Shown one piece after another: positions 34,860 to 47,196 of a DNA stretch of 64,000 nucleotides. Source of the stretch: Endothia cerciana (Eukaryota; Ascomycota; Sordariomycetes; Diaporthales; Cryphonectriaceae). The notes below the pieces were generated by a model. The model did not search any database. It saw only the letters and a program-made list of their open reading frames with translations, and was not told the origin of the DNA. The stretch is taken from NCBI GenBank assembly GCA_026119935.1, contig JALRMH010000008.1:806001-870000 (forward strand), given 5' to 3'. Every line of letters starts with the position of its first letter. The first letter of the stretch is position 1. The position numbers and the translations under genes were made by a program.

Positions 34860-37227
34860 AAAAGAGCACCGACGATGATGATTTCAAGCTGGGCGGACTC
34901 TAGACATCACCAGCCATGTACATCATGAAGGAGGTGCCTATCCTTCTTATATCTTACTTTTCTGCTCCCGTGAATCACCTCTCGAACCCCCCACCCCGGA
35001 CCAATCGTATGGCCTCAACCTTGGGATCGACATATCATGCTACATATTGTATTGATCAAGGCAAACCCCCACCATCCTCTAAAGGTTTTCAAGGCTGCAT
35101 ATGTGCCCTGGGACCAATCACATAACACGGTAGCTATCCAAAGACTCCCAGCTCCGACGGTCGATGGAGGTACAGTCAGCAATGCTAGTGTACACTTTTC
35201 CCTCGGGCAGTGTTCGATTCAGAAGCCGGAAAAGTGCAGTTGAGACCCATGGGTCCCTCTGTATATTGAGTGCTTGCAAATTTGACGAGGCATGTCAGCA
35301 GGGCTGAACTGCAGATCGCCAAGCGTCAGGGACCAGCTGCAGCCTTGACAAGGGAATTAGGTGCAACGGACGATTACCACGTTTTATTCCGCTTATCAGC
35401 AGCCGTCAGCACTTAATATAGAGTCTAGCTATCCTAACGCGAATCAAAGGTCCCTCCGGGCCTGGCTACCAGCCCAGTTCCATACCCTCACCGGGCCTGC
35501 GAAGATTCAAGGATGTGACTTTCTCATAAACATGACAACCTTATTGGTCGTTGCAAAAAGGCCCTCATCGATGACCGCACCCACCTTCGGCCCAAGACGA
35601 GAAGGTAGTTTGGAGTGTCTCCGTCAGCTGAAGGAGCCACGGCGATGCACGGATCCCACCGCTTCTTCCGATGCGCTATGGTAGGCGGGATTGTCCCTCC
35701 ACAATGCAGGCTACCCTTTCTACATTGTGTCCACACGTAAGCAACGCGCATAGAACCCTGTTACACAGGATCGTGATTCTTGTTCTATATACTTGGCGTG
35801 CGTGCGGAGACTCCGGATGAAGGATCAGATATCATGCTTGAAGAGTCTGGGGGGGACGTCCAAAATATCTTCGAGTACGGGGCTTGACTCAGATTTCAGG
35901 CGACGGCGGGACCTCGCGAGAACTCGTGGCGGTGAGTCCCATGGTGCTAATCGAAAACCGGTGGGTGGGTGCAGATTCACCAGCGGCTTCAGGCACGTGA
36001 AATAAAAATAAAAAGACCCCCAGCCTGCAGATATCTGCCTCACCTCATTCGCTGCTCAGTAGAAAGTACCCTCCAGTCGTCACCACAACGGTCTTTCAGA
36101 CCCCCACTGGCATTGGCAGAGGGAACCCCCCCTTCCCATGCCAGGAATCTCTGTATGTAACGGTATGCGCCTCAGCAAGAGGACCGAAACGTCGCCAAAA
36201 AGAGTGATCATATTTGACTATAGCCTTCATCTGGCCGTATCGAATCCTCTGAAGCATGGCGGTCTGCTAAGAGATGCCCACGGATGCACAAGTAGGATTG
36301 TGCACGCCGCACCGCACATGTGAGAACGTTACAGCGTTTTTGTTGTATTGTAGATAATCACGGCAGTAGTTTGCTAGCGCGTGGCATCGATTATGGACGG
36401 GCTCGGGATAATGTATGGTGAAGGGTGGGCGGCGTCGTGGCGGCGGAATAAGGAAATGTCCGACCTCAGAGGCGCAGTCTCGTGTAAAAGACGGTGGCAT
36501 TCAGCTGAAAGGGCGTTCAGTCCGGTGAGACCAGGCGAAGCGGGGCAGCCAGTGCACAGTCGGATATGAAGAGATGTCGAATTAGTGGCTTGATAGGGAC
36601 GGGTCTCAAGTGCTGTGTATGAGTAAGTAATATGTTGTCCTGTTGAGGCGGAGACCGGGATGGCGTTATCAGGCCAGCCACAGCACACCTATATCGAAGC
36701 ATGCATTGACCGCCATATTTGGGACCTTGTTCAGCCTTGATGTATACCGATCCACCAGAGGCTAAACTGGGTTGGTCGAGGTTAGAATCGCAAACTATCC
36801 TGCTTCTCACGTGCACCATAGGGACCGCAGGAATGCCTGACAGTTATCGCAGGGATGCTTCTGCATGGACAGATAAAGCGATGTCCGCGTGGCTCTGGTC
36901 ATCAACTCGAGCATCATGGTACATGGTCAGATACGTAGCATAAGCGTTCACCATGAGCACGATCAGTCCTGTAATGCAACTTCACATATATTTTCACGTT
37001 CTTCAGAGATGGCGCCTGAGCAAGAGCCCCCAAGCGGGAAGATCTTGCATACAGATGAAGCAACACCGATCAGAAGTATTGTACGAGAAGTGAAAAGGTC
37101 CGCCCCAATCGATCTCGACAAATATATACACTCTTCTCATACAACAGATCCACACATCCGAGAAAATGCCTCCTCCCCAAGTGGCCCCCTTCGGTTCCCA
37201 TCAACCCGGCAAGCGTAAGTCCACTGC
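34860..37227. other. Intergenic region
   Basis: About 2.4 kb between the DUF3176 promoter and the 3' end of the LPMO gene. No gene, repeat or RNA recognised. Confidence 0.6.
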
Positions 37228-38579
37228 TTAGTGCTTGTTAACATCACGAGCGTGGCGGCGCTTCTTGCAGGACTTGGCAGCGGAAGTGCTAGTAGCCGCA
37301 GCCGCAACCTCAGAAGTGACGGTAGAGGAAGTAGGAGCGGCGGTTTCGACAGCGCTGCTAGTAGTGGCAGCAGCAGCTACAGCCGAGGACGAAGAGACCG
37401 CAGGAGTAGTGGCAGCAGCAGCCGCAGCTGTGGAAGAAGCGGCAGCGGTAGTGGCAGCCGCACCAGAGTCGGAGCCAAAGGCCAGGGTGGGGCCGGGGAT
37501 GGGGTATGTGCTGAAGGAGGTGTACTGCAGGAAAGAGGTTAGCAAGTTTAGCATTGACGATTTGATAGTGTTGTACACTCCATCATCCATAAAATATCCC
37601 CATAGGATCAAACTCACGAGGTTGAACACGATGCCATCCTCATCCTCAGTGTAGAGGCTGGTGCCGAGGGTGCCATCGGGTAGCTCGGTGCCGGAGCCGG
37701 TGACCGCGAGGTTCACGCACTGGGGGTAGTTCTGGGCGCCATCCGTGTTCTCGGCGGAGTGCAGGGCGATGATCTCGTGGCGCAGGACGTAGTTACCGGC
37801 CTTGAGCCCGGAGGGGATGGTGATGTCCCAGGAATAGCCGTTGGAGATCAGCGTGTCGGAGGCCCAGGTGCCCGGGTTGGAACCGCTGACCAGGCCGCCC
37901 TCGTCAATCTTGATCCACTCGAGAGTGGCTACTCAGTGTTAGAGAACGCGTTGCCAGGTCTTGGAACGCTTTGTTCTAGAAGTTTGGAAAGGGGGCGGTG
38001 TTGAGCACCGCACGAGAAACAAGAGACTACTACTTACTCTTGTCGACGGTGGTAGGGTCATCCGCGGCGGCGATGTAGGTGATGACAGGGCCATGGTGCT
38101 ATTTTCATATAAAGTCAGTCATTGCTTGGGAGGAAGGTGAGTCGAAAGGGGGAGGATCCAAGACATCCCGTGGTCAAGACGGGACCCTTTTGGGGGGGGG
38201 GAGGGGGGCACTCATGATGTATGGCTAGTGGGTGCCTTCAAACAGGTGTACGTACAGAGTCAGGCCAGGTGTTCCAGGTGGCAGTGACGGTACCACCAGC
38301 GGCCACGGTGGCGTTGTTCAGGAGCCCGTTCGTGGCATCCTTGTGGCAGATGATGTCCGAGGTGCCAAAGGCGTCGGGGGCGACATAGCCGTTGTCAGAG
38401 GCGGACTCGGACCAGGCGATGAACTCGTTACCGGTGTCCGTGCCGGCAGAGACAGCCCACTGCTCGTCGAAGCCGGCGAACGTCTCGCCACCGATGGTCC
38501 AGCTGGAGACGTAACCGTGGGCCCGGACGAGGCTGGCACCGGCGGCCAGAGCCAGAACTGCGGGGGCTTTGGAAGGCAT
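37228..38579 (-). CDS. AA9 lytic polysaccharide monooxygenase
   Basis: Secreted copper enzyme that oxidatively cleaves cellulose or related glucans. Exons: 38579-38256, 38098-38038, 37928-37618 and 37524-37228, 330 aa. A 20-residue signal peptide ends at VRA, leaving His21 at the mature N-terminus (HGYVSSW). The histidine brace is completed by His109 in SHHGPVITYIA, and Tyr196 of AQNYPQC is the usual axial ligand. The catalytic domain ends with TYPIPGPTLAF. A long Ala/Ser/Thr-rich tail follows, with a basic end (KSCKKRRHARDVNKH), and no CBM1. Intron 1 holds a G10 run plus G6 on the plus strand. Intron 3 (37617-37525) is 93 nt, a multiple of three without stops. Confidence 0.95.
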
Positions 38580-40528
38580 CTTTGATAATTGTGTGATGAG
38601 AAGGGGACGGGCTGGACCTGGACAGTTTCAAGCACCAAAAATGTGTGTGATACCCGGCTGGCGGAAAGAAGGAATTCTGACTGCAGTCAATACAGCGAGC
38701 GGGAAGTAAAGAATGGAGATCAAGGAATATCCTCGAAGAAAAAAGAGAGAATGAACGCGGTGAGAAATTGTCGACCTAGTCTGGAGGAAGAGGAGGCGAA
38801 GAGCTCCCAGGCCGACGACGTGCCATTCTTATATCAGACTGCAATGCGGCCTGCCGTCCCAAGTTCGATAATCTCCACCAGGGTTTCCGGAGGCGTTCGC
38901 CATGAGGGGGACAAGGGGCGCCTCGTCGTGGATGTCGGACCCCAAAGTCCTGAAAGGAGTCGATGTGGGATGATGGAAATGAAACGGTGCATGTTGAAGT
39001 CTTGGCGACAAGGTTGGCGAGAGTCGCCGACCTATCGACCCCGAGGAATCGCGCCCGGTGGGGCCGTCCTCGAGGTCCAGCCAGCTGGACCACTGTTTCA
39101 GTTTCACCACGTCTTCGGCGGCAATGCGACCATGCGGCTGCTCGTGTCCCCACGGCCCGCCGTGGCTCTGCACACTACGGCCTGCCGTGCAGCAGGGCAT
39201 AATAAACATGGGGCTCGAGAGGAGCCAGCACCGAGGCTCCCGCATCACCATGCTTAGAACAAAAGGTCTTGGCAGTCCACTTTATATCCCGCTTATGTAC
39301 GAGAGCACTCTATGGGCGGAAAGGAGGCGGCGCCTGATGCCTGGCGCCAAGTCCGTTGAAACATCTCCAGGGGGATAGATTCCTCCATACCATTCTGGCA
39401 GCACGCCTGCAAATTTCTTGAACGCAGCCAGCCCGGACAGTCTGGCCCCGATCCGGGCGACTTTCCTTCTCTCTTCCTTGCCTTCCTTCTTTTTCATACA
39501 TCTCATCGGCCAAGCTTGTCAGGCCGCCGTTCGGAGAAGCTTGGCTGAGGAGGTTATATACTATGTACGGGCAACCCTTCCGTGTCGAGGGTTACACTCC
39601 TTCTTGGCGATCTTCTGGGATTCTAGGGGATGACGTTTGGCACTTCATGGCGCGCCGTAAGAACGAGGAGGGGGAGGGGAGGGTCAACAGCCTCCATTGG
39701 AACTAAACATCCTTACAGATGGATGTCAATTTCGGACAAACTCGCAACCTATGTACGAGAGGTGACATGCATGCTGAAGTTGCGAAATTCTTCCCTCGGG
39801 TTCGTAATGATTATATTGCAGCTCTCAAGAGGGGTTACAGTACCAACCACTCCAAGCTGACTAGGGATGCCTGTGGGTCTATATACTGCTACCTAGGCAA
39901 ACCTCTCGCATCGCATCTAAGGGTGTGGTCTTTGCTCTGTCTTTTTCTTCCTCTCCCTTTTTTTTTTTTTTTTCCCGTTCTTTTCCTTTTTTCTTCTTCT
40001 TCTTCTTCCTTTTCCCTCCCTCTTTGGTTGCCCGGGAGTCATAGGGCAAGATTCTATTGAATTGTGAAGAGGACGCACAGGGTAACGGTAATGCACTGGG
40101 GCAAGACTATTCAGAACAAGTGTAGGCCACGGGTTTGTGTTGATAATCGGATTGATGCAGGCAAAACGATTGGTGGCATCTTCCAGGGTCGTACATAGCG
40201 ACAGACTGTGCCCTTTATATCCCCAACCTACTCTACGTTCCTGGAGCCGCCCAGCCCAGCCTCAGGGTTGGAAGACCATTGGCATCCGTCTTGGGTCTAG
40301 AACTGGAGGTATGGGTAGGTTGACTTGGGTCTTCCGCTCATGTGCTTTCTTATGGCTTCTATTGCATGCTTCCGATGGCATGCACAAAGTCGTCTTGATG
40401 CCTTGAATATGGCCAGCGACAGCCGAACGCCGTATTTATTGTATAATCTTACAAACAGCGGGGCGCTGTTCTTGTTCCCGTGAAGAAAATCGGCCTTTTG
40501 AAATTTTACATGGCGGCGCCGAGACGAC
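38580..40528. other. Promoter region of the LPMO and spacer
   Basis: No gene recognised. A T16 run is at about 39959-39973. The minus-strand 5' flank of the LPMO extends from 38580. Confidence 0.6.
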
Positions 40529-41974
40529 TTAGGCGCCGCTTTTTGCAACCTGTTCGGCCCACGCCACCTTCTCCTTCTTCAACTCCCTTTTCACGTACCA
40601 GACGGTGCACAAAGACCACACGCCTGCCCATGCAAACGGCACCGACCAGCCGATACTAAAGGCCGCGTCGTCGCTGACGGTGAAGATGAGGATCATGCAG
40701 ACGACCGCCATGCCCTCGGCTCCGACCGCCCAGAAGACACCCAACTGACGAAGCATGCTCCGGAAGACGTGGCTGGCCTCGTACCTCCTGTTCAGGGCCT
40801 CACGAAAGGCCGTCCCTCCCGAGCCGTCTACGGCGACCACGTCCTCGATGATCGTATATATGCATGGTCGCAGCTGGGCGCCCTTCGGTATCGAGGACAT
40901 GCGGATGGGCGCGGGAACGCGGAAGAGGCGGAGAGTGTCGACAAGAAGTAGCTCTGTGCCGAAAGTGAACAGCATCGTGGTCAGAGGTACCGAGAGGAGC
41001 CGGATCGGCGGCCAATACTGGCAGGTGCCCCTGTGGTATAGAGTCAGCATGGCTGTGAGCTGCACTGTGGGTCCGATCGGGGCTTACACAATCAGCTCGA
41101 GCATGATGATGATCCACGCCAGGGAATAGTTCCAGTGGAAGAGGTCTAGGTACCACCTCCTGGCACCTATGACGCGGCAGGTGCTGTCCTTCTTGTACAG
41201 CCTCCAAAAGCGGAGAAAGTACTCGATGATGCTGGCCCCTCCTATTGCGGCGGTGACAATGGAGAAGACGGCATTGGCTGACAGGACCTCCCCCTTGTGT
41301 GTCGGGGTGTTGGCACCGGGCCCGACGCCGTACCAGAGCCCGAAGTATAGGGCGATGGGCATGACGACGGAGTCGAACACGATGAAGGACCAGAAGATGA
41401 AGATGGCCCTCTTCCGCGTGTGCAGGGTGTAGTTCAATGGTGGGGGCTCCGGCTCGAGCAGTTCTAGTTTTGAGCCGCCCGACGCAGCCACGCCTCCTGC
41501 CTCGGCACCAGCGGCGGTCTCCACTCCATGTCCGGCAGGGGCTTCCTCCTTGTGGCTAGAAAACCGCCTGGTCATGGCCAGGCTAGGCCGACCAAAGGGC
41601 CCATCGAAGCGCTTGTTGAACTCGGCACTGGACCGGACCGCCCTCTGGCTGTCAGTACGCGTCGCGGTCGGGGCATGGACGGGCGGTGGCTGCTGTGGTT
41701 CGGAGTTGCGGCGGTGTTGGTCGAGCGTCGGTACGCTGTGGGACCTCTCCCCCGGCTTGACGGCCGGGTCCCATCTGCGGTTGCTGGAAGAGACAGGCGG
41801 CCGCCTGACATCGAGAGAATGGCGACCGAGTCGATTTGGCTTCAGGTCCGAGTGCAGACTTGCCCGGGGCGGCCTCTCTGTCTCTGCGTCTCCACCGTTC
41901 GCCGTGGCTCCGCCGGTGACTTCCGGCGACACCGTGGGCGAGACTAGCGGCTCGTCCCCCGAGCGGCTCCCCAT
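40529..41974 (-). CDS. Multispanning membrane protein of unknown function
   Basis: Exon 1 41974-41088, intron 41087-41031 (57 nt, GTAAGC...CACAG), exon 2 41030-40529, 462 aa. The first 190 residues are hydrophilic, rich in Pro, Arg and Ser, and probably cytosolic. About seven hydrophobic segments follow, the first FIFWSFIVFDSVVMPIALYF, then VFSIVTAAIGGASIIEYFLR, WNYSLAWIIIMLELIV and LLSVPLTTMLFTFGTELLLV. The pattern is that of a conserved fungal integral membrane protein; I recognise no transporter or receptor motif. The 5' flank carries a 10-bp tandem repeat. Coding status is secure, function unknown. Confidence 0.82.
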
Positions 41975-42205
41975 CCTGGGCCGTAGATATTGGATCAGGG
42001 TCCAATTGGTGTGGATAAGGGGGGAAAGTATGGACGAATGCTGTTTTCCGTACGGCTAGGGGAGGCCGCAAAAGCCCGTACTTGTGATGTGGGATGTGTG
42101 GTGGAAAGTGGTGTCGCGGTCAGAAAGCGGGAGGAAAGGGTATCAAAACGATATCAGAAAATGGTGATGAGAGGACCAGGAGACGCAGTGACGGAATCCT
42201 GACCA

Positions 42206-42246
42206 GGCCAAGAAGAGCCAAGAGAAGCCAAGAGAAGCCAAGAGGA
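42206..42246. repeat. 10-bp tandem repeat (AAGAGAAGCC type)
   Basis: Four imperfect copies in a row. In the orientation of the membrane-protein gene it reads as CT-rich repeats with TTGGC, about 230 nt upstream of the start codon, possibly in the 5' leader. Confidence 0.8.
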
Positions 42247-43558
42247 CGCTGAACTCCCTCCCCTGTTTGCCTGTCGAGGCAGTGAATAGGATGGAAGAGG
42301 CGTTGATGGGCGCCGGCTCTTTCCCCTGTAGGCAGTAGGTGGTGAGGAAGGGATGAGGTCATACTGGGTAACAACAGCTGCAGCAGTCCCGCGTAACCAC
42401 GACCATGCGTAAGGCGTGATGTCATACCCGTGCCGACCCCCCTTTCACTCTATTCTGTTTCTGTTTTAACCCTCACGAGTTCCTGGGGAGAACAGGCGGG
42501 GAGGGGAGTAACACATGCGCCGACGAGGAGGAGGGGGAAAATTGGCAGACAGGCGATGCGATTCGGCCAGTCCACCATCCGGCCTCGCCTTCTGGCCAGT
42601 AGACTTATTGTGCTATGCAGCACTTGCAGGCTCGATCAGAAGACGTCGACGCTATCCGCACTGACAGCCGCGTCTAGTGGGTTGATCAGGCAGATCAAGT
42701 CTCCGCCAGGGCGAGCCGAGCCTCTTGGGCTGCACCCTGCACCCCTGAACCCTGGCCTCGACCAGCTCTTTGAAACGACGACCTACTGTGTAAACACACT
42801 GCGACTGCGATATGTGCCGCCTTGGGGACATTGTGGCATTCCAGAATAAGTTCTGGATGACTACTATGGTATATTTCGAGTGAGTGTCATCCTATAACAC
42901 CCAGCGATTGAGAGAGATCCACCTCGGTGGGCCTGTAACTCGTGACCCCTACGGTGTGTTACCCACACACACCTGTATGTAGTCTACAGAAGGGTTCCCT
43001 TCTAGTCGTCTCCCACTCAACACCATTCCTGACCACAAGATCCATCGCCACGGCCGCGGCTCGCAGCAAGAATCCTTCCTGGGCCCTCTCCCGTGAGGAT
43101 GGTGAATAAGAAAGGGGGGAGGGGGCTGAGGTTGCCGCCATGCCGTTCTGAGTATCAAGGTGAAAGGCAAGGAATGACGGCGCCCCTCTCACCCCTCACC
43201 CCAAACCGGAGGGCCCCCTCTCAGCGCGAATCTGCCGCCAGGCTGAAAGCATGGACCACCACAACAAGACGCTGGCTTCTCAGCTGCTATCGCCATCGCC
43301 AGTTCCTCCCCCACAGTATTGGCACATGGCTGCCAACCGGCCGAGTCATAGGTTCCCGCGTGCCGTTGCGACGACGCGTCTTACCCACCCTCATGTGCCC
43401 TAGGCGAGCCGCCCGTTGCAATCCACGGCCAAACAGGCAGCTGCAAGTTGGATGTGCCGGCGCGGAATGTTACTACACCTGCAGTGGCATACTGTCTACA
43501 TAAATCTGGGCCTTCACGTCCCCTGGCAGCACCGGGAAGCACTGGCCACGTACCCACA

Positions 43559-43564
43559 TATAAA
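43559..43564 (+). promoter_or_regulatory. TATA element of the DUF2235 gene
   Basis: TATAAA about 105 nt upstream of the ATG at 43668, a usual distance for a fungal core promoter. Confidence 0.5.
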
Positions 43565-43667
43565 CCCCTGGCAGTCGATACTATCGCGTCGACACCTACG
43601 ACCGCTTCGACGCTATGCGCACGGTCGAGCAACCCGGGCCCAGCAGGAGAGAACCACACCGCCCACG

Positions 43668-45732
43668 ATGGACGGAGCAGCAGCAGGCCCCGGCACCTGC
43701 TTCAGGTCGAAGAGGATCATCTTGTGCTGTGATGGGACGTGGGAGAACGCCACCGGGCCGAGCAAGAAGCCAGTGACCAACGTGACGAGGCTGTCGCGGT
43801 CTCTCAAGCGGATCTGTGCGGACGGCACCTATCAGATCATCTACTATCACCCAGGCGTGGGGACGGGAGGTCGGCTGGACGCCCTCACAGGAGGGGCCTT
43901 CGGCATGGGCCTCGGAGCAGTGCGTCCCAGGAGCATTTCATTTCACGGTGAGCTCTGCTGACGCGGGCCTCAAGGATATCCGGGATGCATACAACTATGT
44001 CTGCACCAATTACGTTGATGGCGATGACATCGTGATGGTCGGCTTCTCCCGGGGGGCGTTTACGGCGAGGTCTATAGCAGACCTCATCGCTTCGATCGGT
44101 CTGCTAAACACCGATGGCATGACCTACTTCTATCCCATCTTCGAGGACTACGAGAGCATGGACGATGAGCACCGGAGCGACGAGGACTTCCTCGGTGACT
44201 CAGCCAAGTTCCTCACAAAATACGACGGGGAGAAGGGCAAGGCCAAGATCCTCTGGGAGAACAAGCGCAAGGACGAGTACAGGGGATGGCTGATAAGGGC
44301 AAGATGAGATCTCCAGCACACGAGAGGCTATCAGGTGTCCTGTTAACACATGCACAGAGGCACTGGACTCGGAGCACCTTCAGGGACGGCTCTACGCTGA
44401 TCAGGATCAAGGCAGTCGCCCTGTGGGATACAGTCGGGTCGCTTGGGATACCTCCCATACCGGTCGTCGGAATCCACGGCTCGGCCGCTCAATAAGTACC
44501 CCGACCCCGTCTTTGTAAGGATCAGGGGCTAACTTCACTTCCACGTGGAAGTTCACCAACACGCAAATTTCGAGCAAGGTCGAATACGCCTTCCAGGCCC
44601 TGGCCATGGACGAACCTAGGAGCTCGTTCCGGCCCGCACTGTGGGAGCGCCTCGAAGGAAACACGACGACTCATCTCAAGCAGGTATGGTTTCCGGGGAG
44701 TCACGCCAACGTTGGGGGCGGGTGGTACGACCAGCAGATCGCATGCATAACGCTCGCCTGTGAGGACCCCCTAACTACACGGGGGCAGCCAGGAGCCCAC
44801 TCTGGCTGACGGTCATCTCATCAGGGATCTGTGACCAACTCACACCCCTTGGCGTCGAATTTTCCCCTCGTCGCCTCACCAAGCTCTTCTACTCCGCCCT
44901 CCGCTACAGCGCTGCCCACCCTTACCCCTATATCCCGAGCCCGTCCATATTCATGCCCTCTTGGGTCTGGTCTATCATGCTGCAATACCATGTTCCCATC
45001 CCCTGGGCCTTCTCCCCCGCGCCATGTCCCCCTCCGGACCCCACCCAGCGCATCGACCAGACCAACTGCACGGGCCAAGACCACCACCCACGGGGCTCGC
45101 CGGAACAGCTCTGGAAGCTCAATGGGAGGCCCTGGGGTCTGGGGCAGACGCGCTACCCGACTAGCTCGATTGAGCTCGTGGCAGGTACGATCGTTAGGAG
45201 GCCGGGGTGCTTCATGAGGGTCGATCCGGATACGAACGAGGACACTACGGAGCCACTTCTCAATACGAACGAGAGGCTACATTCCTGTGTAAGGCTGAGG
45301 CTCAGGCTGGGGGGCATGAGCACGGATGACAGGCAGACGTGGCCGTGTGCGTCGCTGTTGGAGGACGATAGCAGCGAGAAGAACCCAGTATGGAGGCTAG
45401 AGAGCGGCAGCGCTACCGGTCGGGGAGAGCTGGACAGGGATGAGGCCTTCTGGCACGGAGAACTGGCGAGGAGCGAGAAGGGCTACGACAGCAGTGAGAC
45501 GTACAATTTGCAAGATGGCGATGGGGACTGGAGGTGGGTATTTGAGGAGGACGCTGTCATCAAGAACAGCGTCGGCAAGACAGTCAGGCCACCTGTCAAG
45601 GTGCTGCCCGAGGAGCCGTTGGTGGGATACTGGGAACGCCATCTGTTGGCGCTGACGAGGGGCGAGCTGGACGTTTGGAGGTTGGCGGAGGGAGGCATCC
45701 CAGGGGCGGCGAGCCCGGGAAATATCGTCTGA
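43668..45732 (+). CDS. DUF2235 alpha/beta-hydrolase-like protein, possibly inactivated
   Basis: Member of PF09994, predicted hydrolases. Proposed exons: 43668-43919, 43975-44298, 44358-44492, 44552-44759, 44825-45732, about 608 aa. Landmarks are CDGTWEN (residues 21-27), GVGTGG, the nucleophile elbow VGFSRGAFTARS with Ser109, KAVALWDTVGSLGIPP, and WFPGSHANVGGGWYDQQ, all typical of fungal DUF2235. Intron 1 has a good CTGAC branch point. Intron 2 fits only with a GC donor (GCAAGA) at 44299. Intron 3 is a problem: the only GT donor (44496) is preceded by an in-frame TAA at 44493-44495, whereas skipping the TAA requires a non-GT donor. The simplest reading is a CAA to TAA mutation that truncates the protein after the catalytic core motifs. 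Otherwise the splice site is unconventional. Confidence 0.75.
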
Positions 45733-45770
45733 AAGATCGCCGGAACGATGGGCATCTGTGTCTGACAACC

Positions 45771-46050
45771 GCACACTCCTGCTAGGGTCGAGAGGATCTA
45801 CTGTGGCAAAAGGTGCCCCAGGACGCTGGCAAGGCCCGTTTTATGTTCTGGTTGACCTGTCCGAAGACGATACGATACTTGCCAATAACAAGAACAACAA
45901 TATAGATAGGATCTTAACGCCTAATGTGCACAAAGCACGCCATAAAGGGCTCGATGGCAGGGCCCATCCTCGATTTGCTTCCATGCAGCCTCTCCGATCG
46001 ACTTCGACCTCACCCTTCATAATCGACCCGAGTGGCTCTGCCGTCTATTA
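45771..46050 (+). mobile_element. Possible retrotransposon integrase C-terminal relic
   Basis: One frame contains GAPGRWQGPFYVLVDLSEDD followed later by PLRSTSTSPF. The pattern of a W-x-GPF strand and an RST-x-x-PF end resembles the C-terminal module of fungal copia-type integrases. No reverse transcriptase or long terminal repeat is visible nearby. Weak, pattern-based call. Confidence 0.22.
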
Positions 46051-46111
46051 CCGGTGCGCGTGGGTAGCTGAGAGCCGCGTTCTCGTTCTCAGACGTGCGG
46101 CAGCCAGATGA

Positions 46112-47196
46112 TAGCTTGCCAATGACCAATCGGCTTGTCCGTCCTGACGTGGACGTTCGTTCGGCCTGGTACCGAGTCGCGTCTTCTCTGGCCTGTGACT
46201 ATATTCCGAGCCACTGCTACACAATTAGTCTACCGAGGTCCCACAACAAACAGAGGTGAGAAATCTCAAGATGTTCGCATGCGGGCGTTGCCGCGCGAAC
46301 CTTGACCAGCTGAGGCCCAGTTTCAAAACGACAACTTTCAGTCGATAAGGCTCTGCTGTGGTGGTTGCCTAGACAGACACTTATGGCTACCACAACATTC
46401 ATGCGTGCATATGCAGCCTTTTGTGCGACTCCACGATCTGAGCCGCAGACCTGCAGGTCTCTCTGCTGACCGGTGGGCATATCAGAGAGCCCACTCTCTG
46501 CACAAGGGTCAATGTAGGAAGCCTGGCCGTGTCGGTCACTCACCGTCTAGCTTTATTTCTGGCCTCTTGTTCTTCTCTTTCTTTTTTGGCGGAGCCATCT
46601 ACCAGAGCCTTGTCGCTAGACACCGTGATGCCTAGAAGCGGTGCCGGCCGCAGGCTTCGACAGGCCAAGGCTTACCGGGTGGAGTAATGCATTGGAGATT
46701 CATATGTGTGTCCACGGTTATTTCATTGATCGAACTCAAAACGCCAGCTCACCTTCTCCGCAGGCAGCCTCTGCAGATCTACCAGGGGGCCTTTCCCTAG
46801 AGCAAATCAGGTGGCCTCGGTCCCGCCCAGACTAGTGCTGACCGGTGACTGCTGCGCCTATGTTTCTCCTGCCATGGAGCCTCACATACTGGCTGCCTCA
46901 AGTGATCCGCGCGGTGACGGGATCAGGCTCTGCGAAGAGCCCACCCTGATGGAGGCAGCAACTTATGGGGATGCACCGGGCTGTGACTCACTACGGGGTG
47001 AGGATGAGATCGTAGGGAAGATAGGGACAAGCAGGCTGGCCAGGCAGGCGGCCTAGCACTGCGTCGAGATTCGCGAATATAAATCCGTTCCTCTGCGGGT
47101 GTCTCTCATCACTACTATACGTCAACCAACCCGTGGACTCCTTGGCCCTCTCCAACAATCTGATTTCAAACCAGGCATAAGACATACTCTTCAAAA
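46112..47196. other. Intergenic region upstream of the AAA gene
   Basis: No gene recognised. A TATAAA at 47078-47083 lies about 115 nt upstream of the AAA ATPase start codon and is likely its core promoter. Confidence 0.55.
47078..47083 (+). promoter_or_regulatory. TATA element of the AAA ATPase gene
   Basis: TATAAA 114 nt before the ATG at 47197. Confidence 0.5.

Larger units (their letters stand above)
41975..43667. other. Divergent promoter region
   Basis: Serves the minus-strand membrane protein and the plus-strand DUF2235 gene. Contains the 10-bp tandem repeat at 42206-42246 and a TATA element at 43559-43564. No gene recognised. Confidence 0.6.

Noticed and set aside
37300..37450. GCA-rich repeat as a microsatellite
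   Set aside because: It is the coding sequence of the Ala/Ser/Thr-rich tail of the LPMO, with mixed codons rather than a pure repeat.
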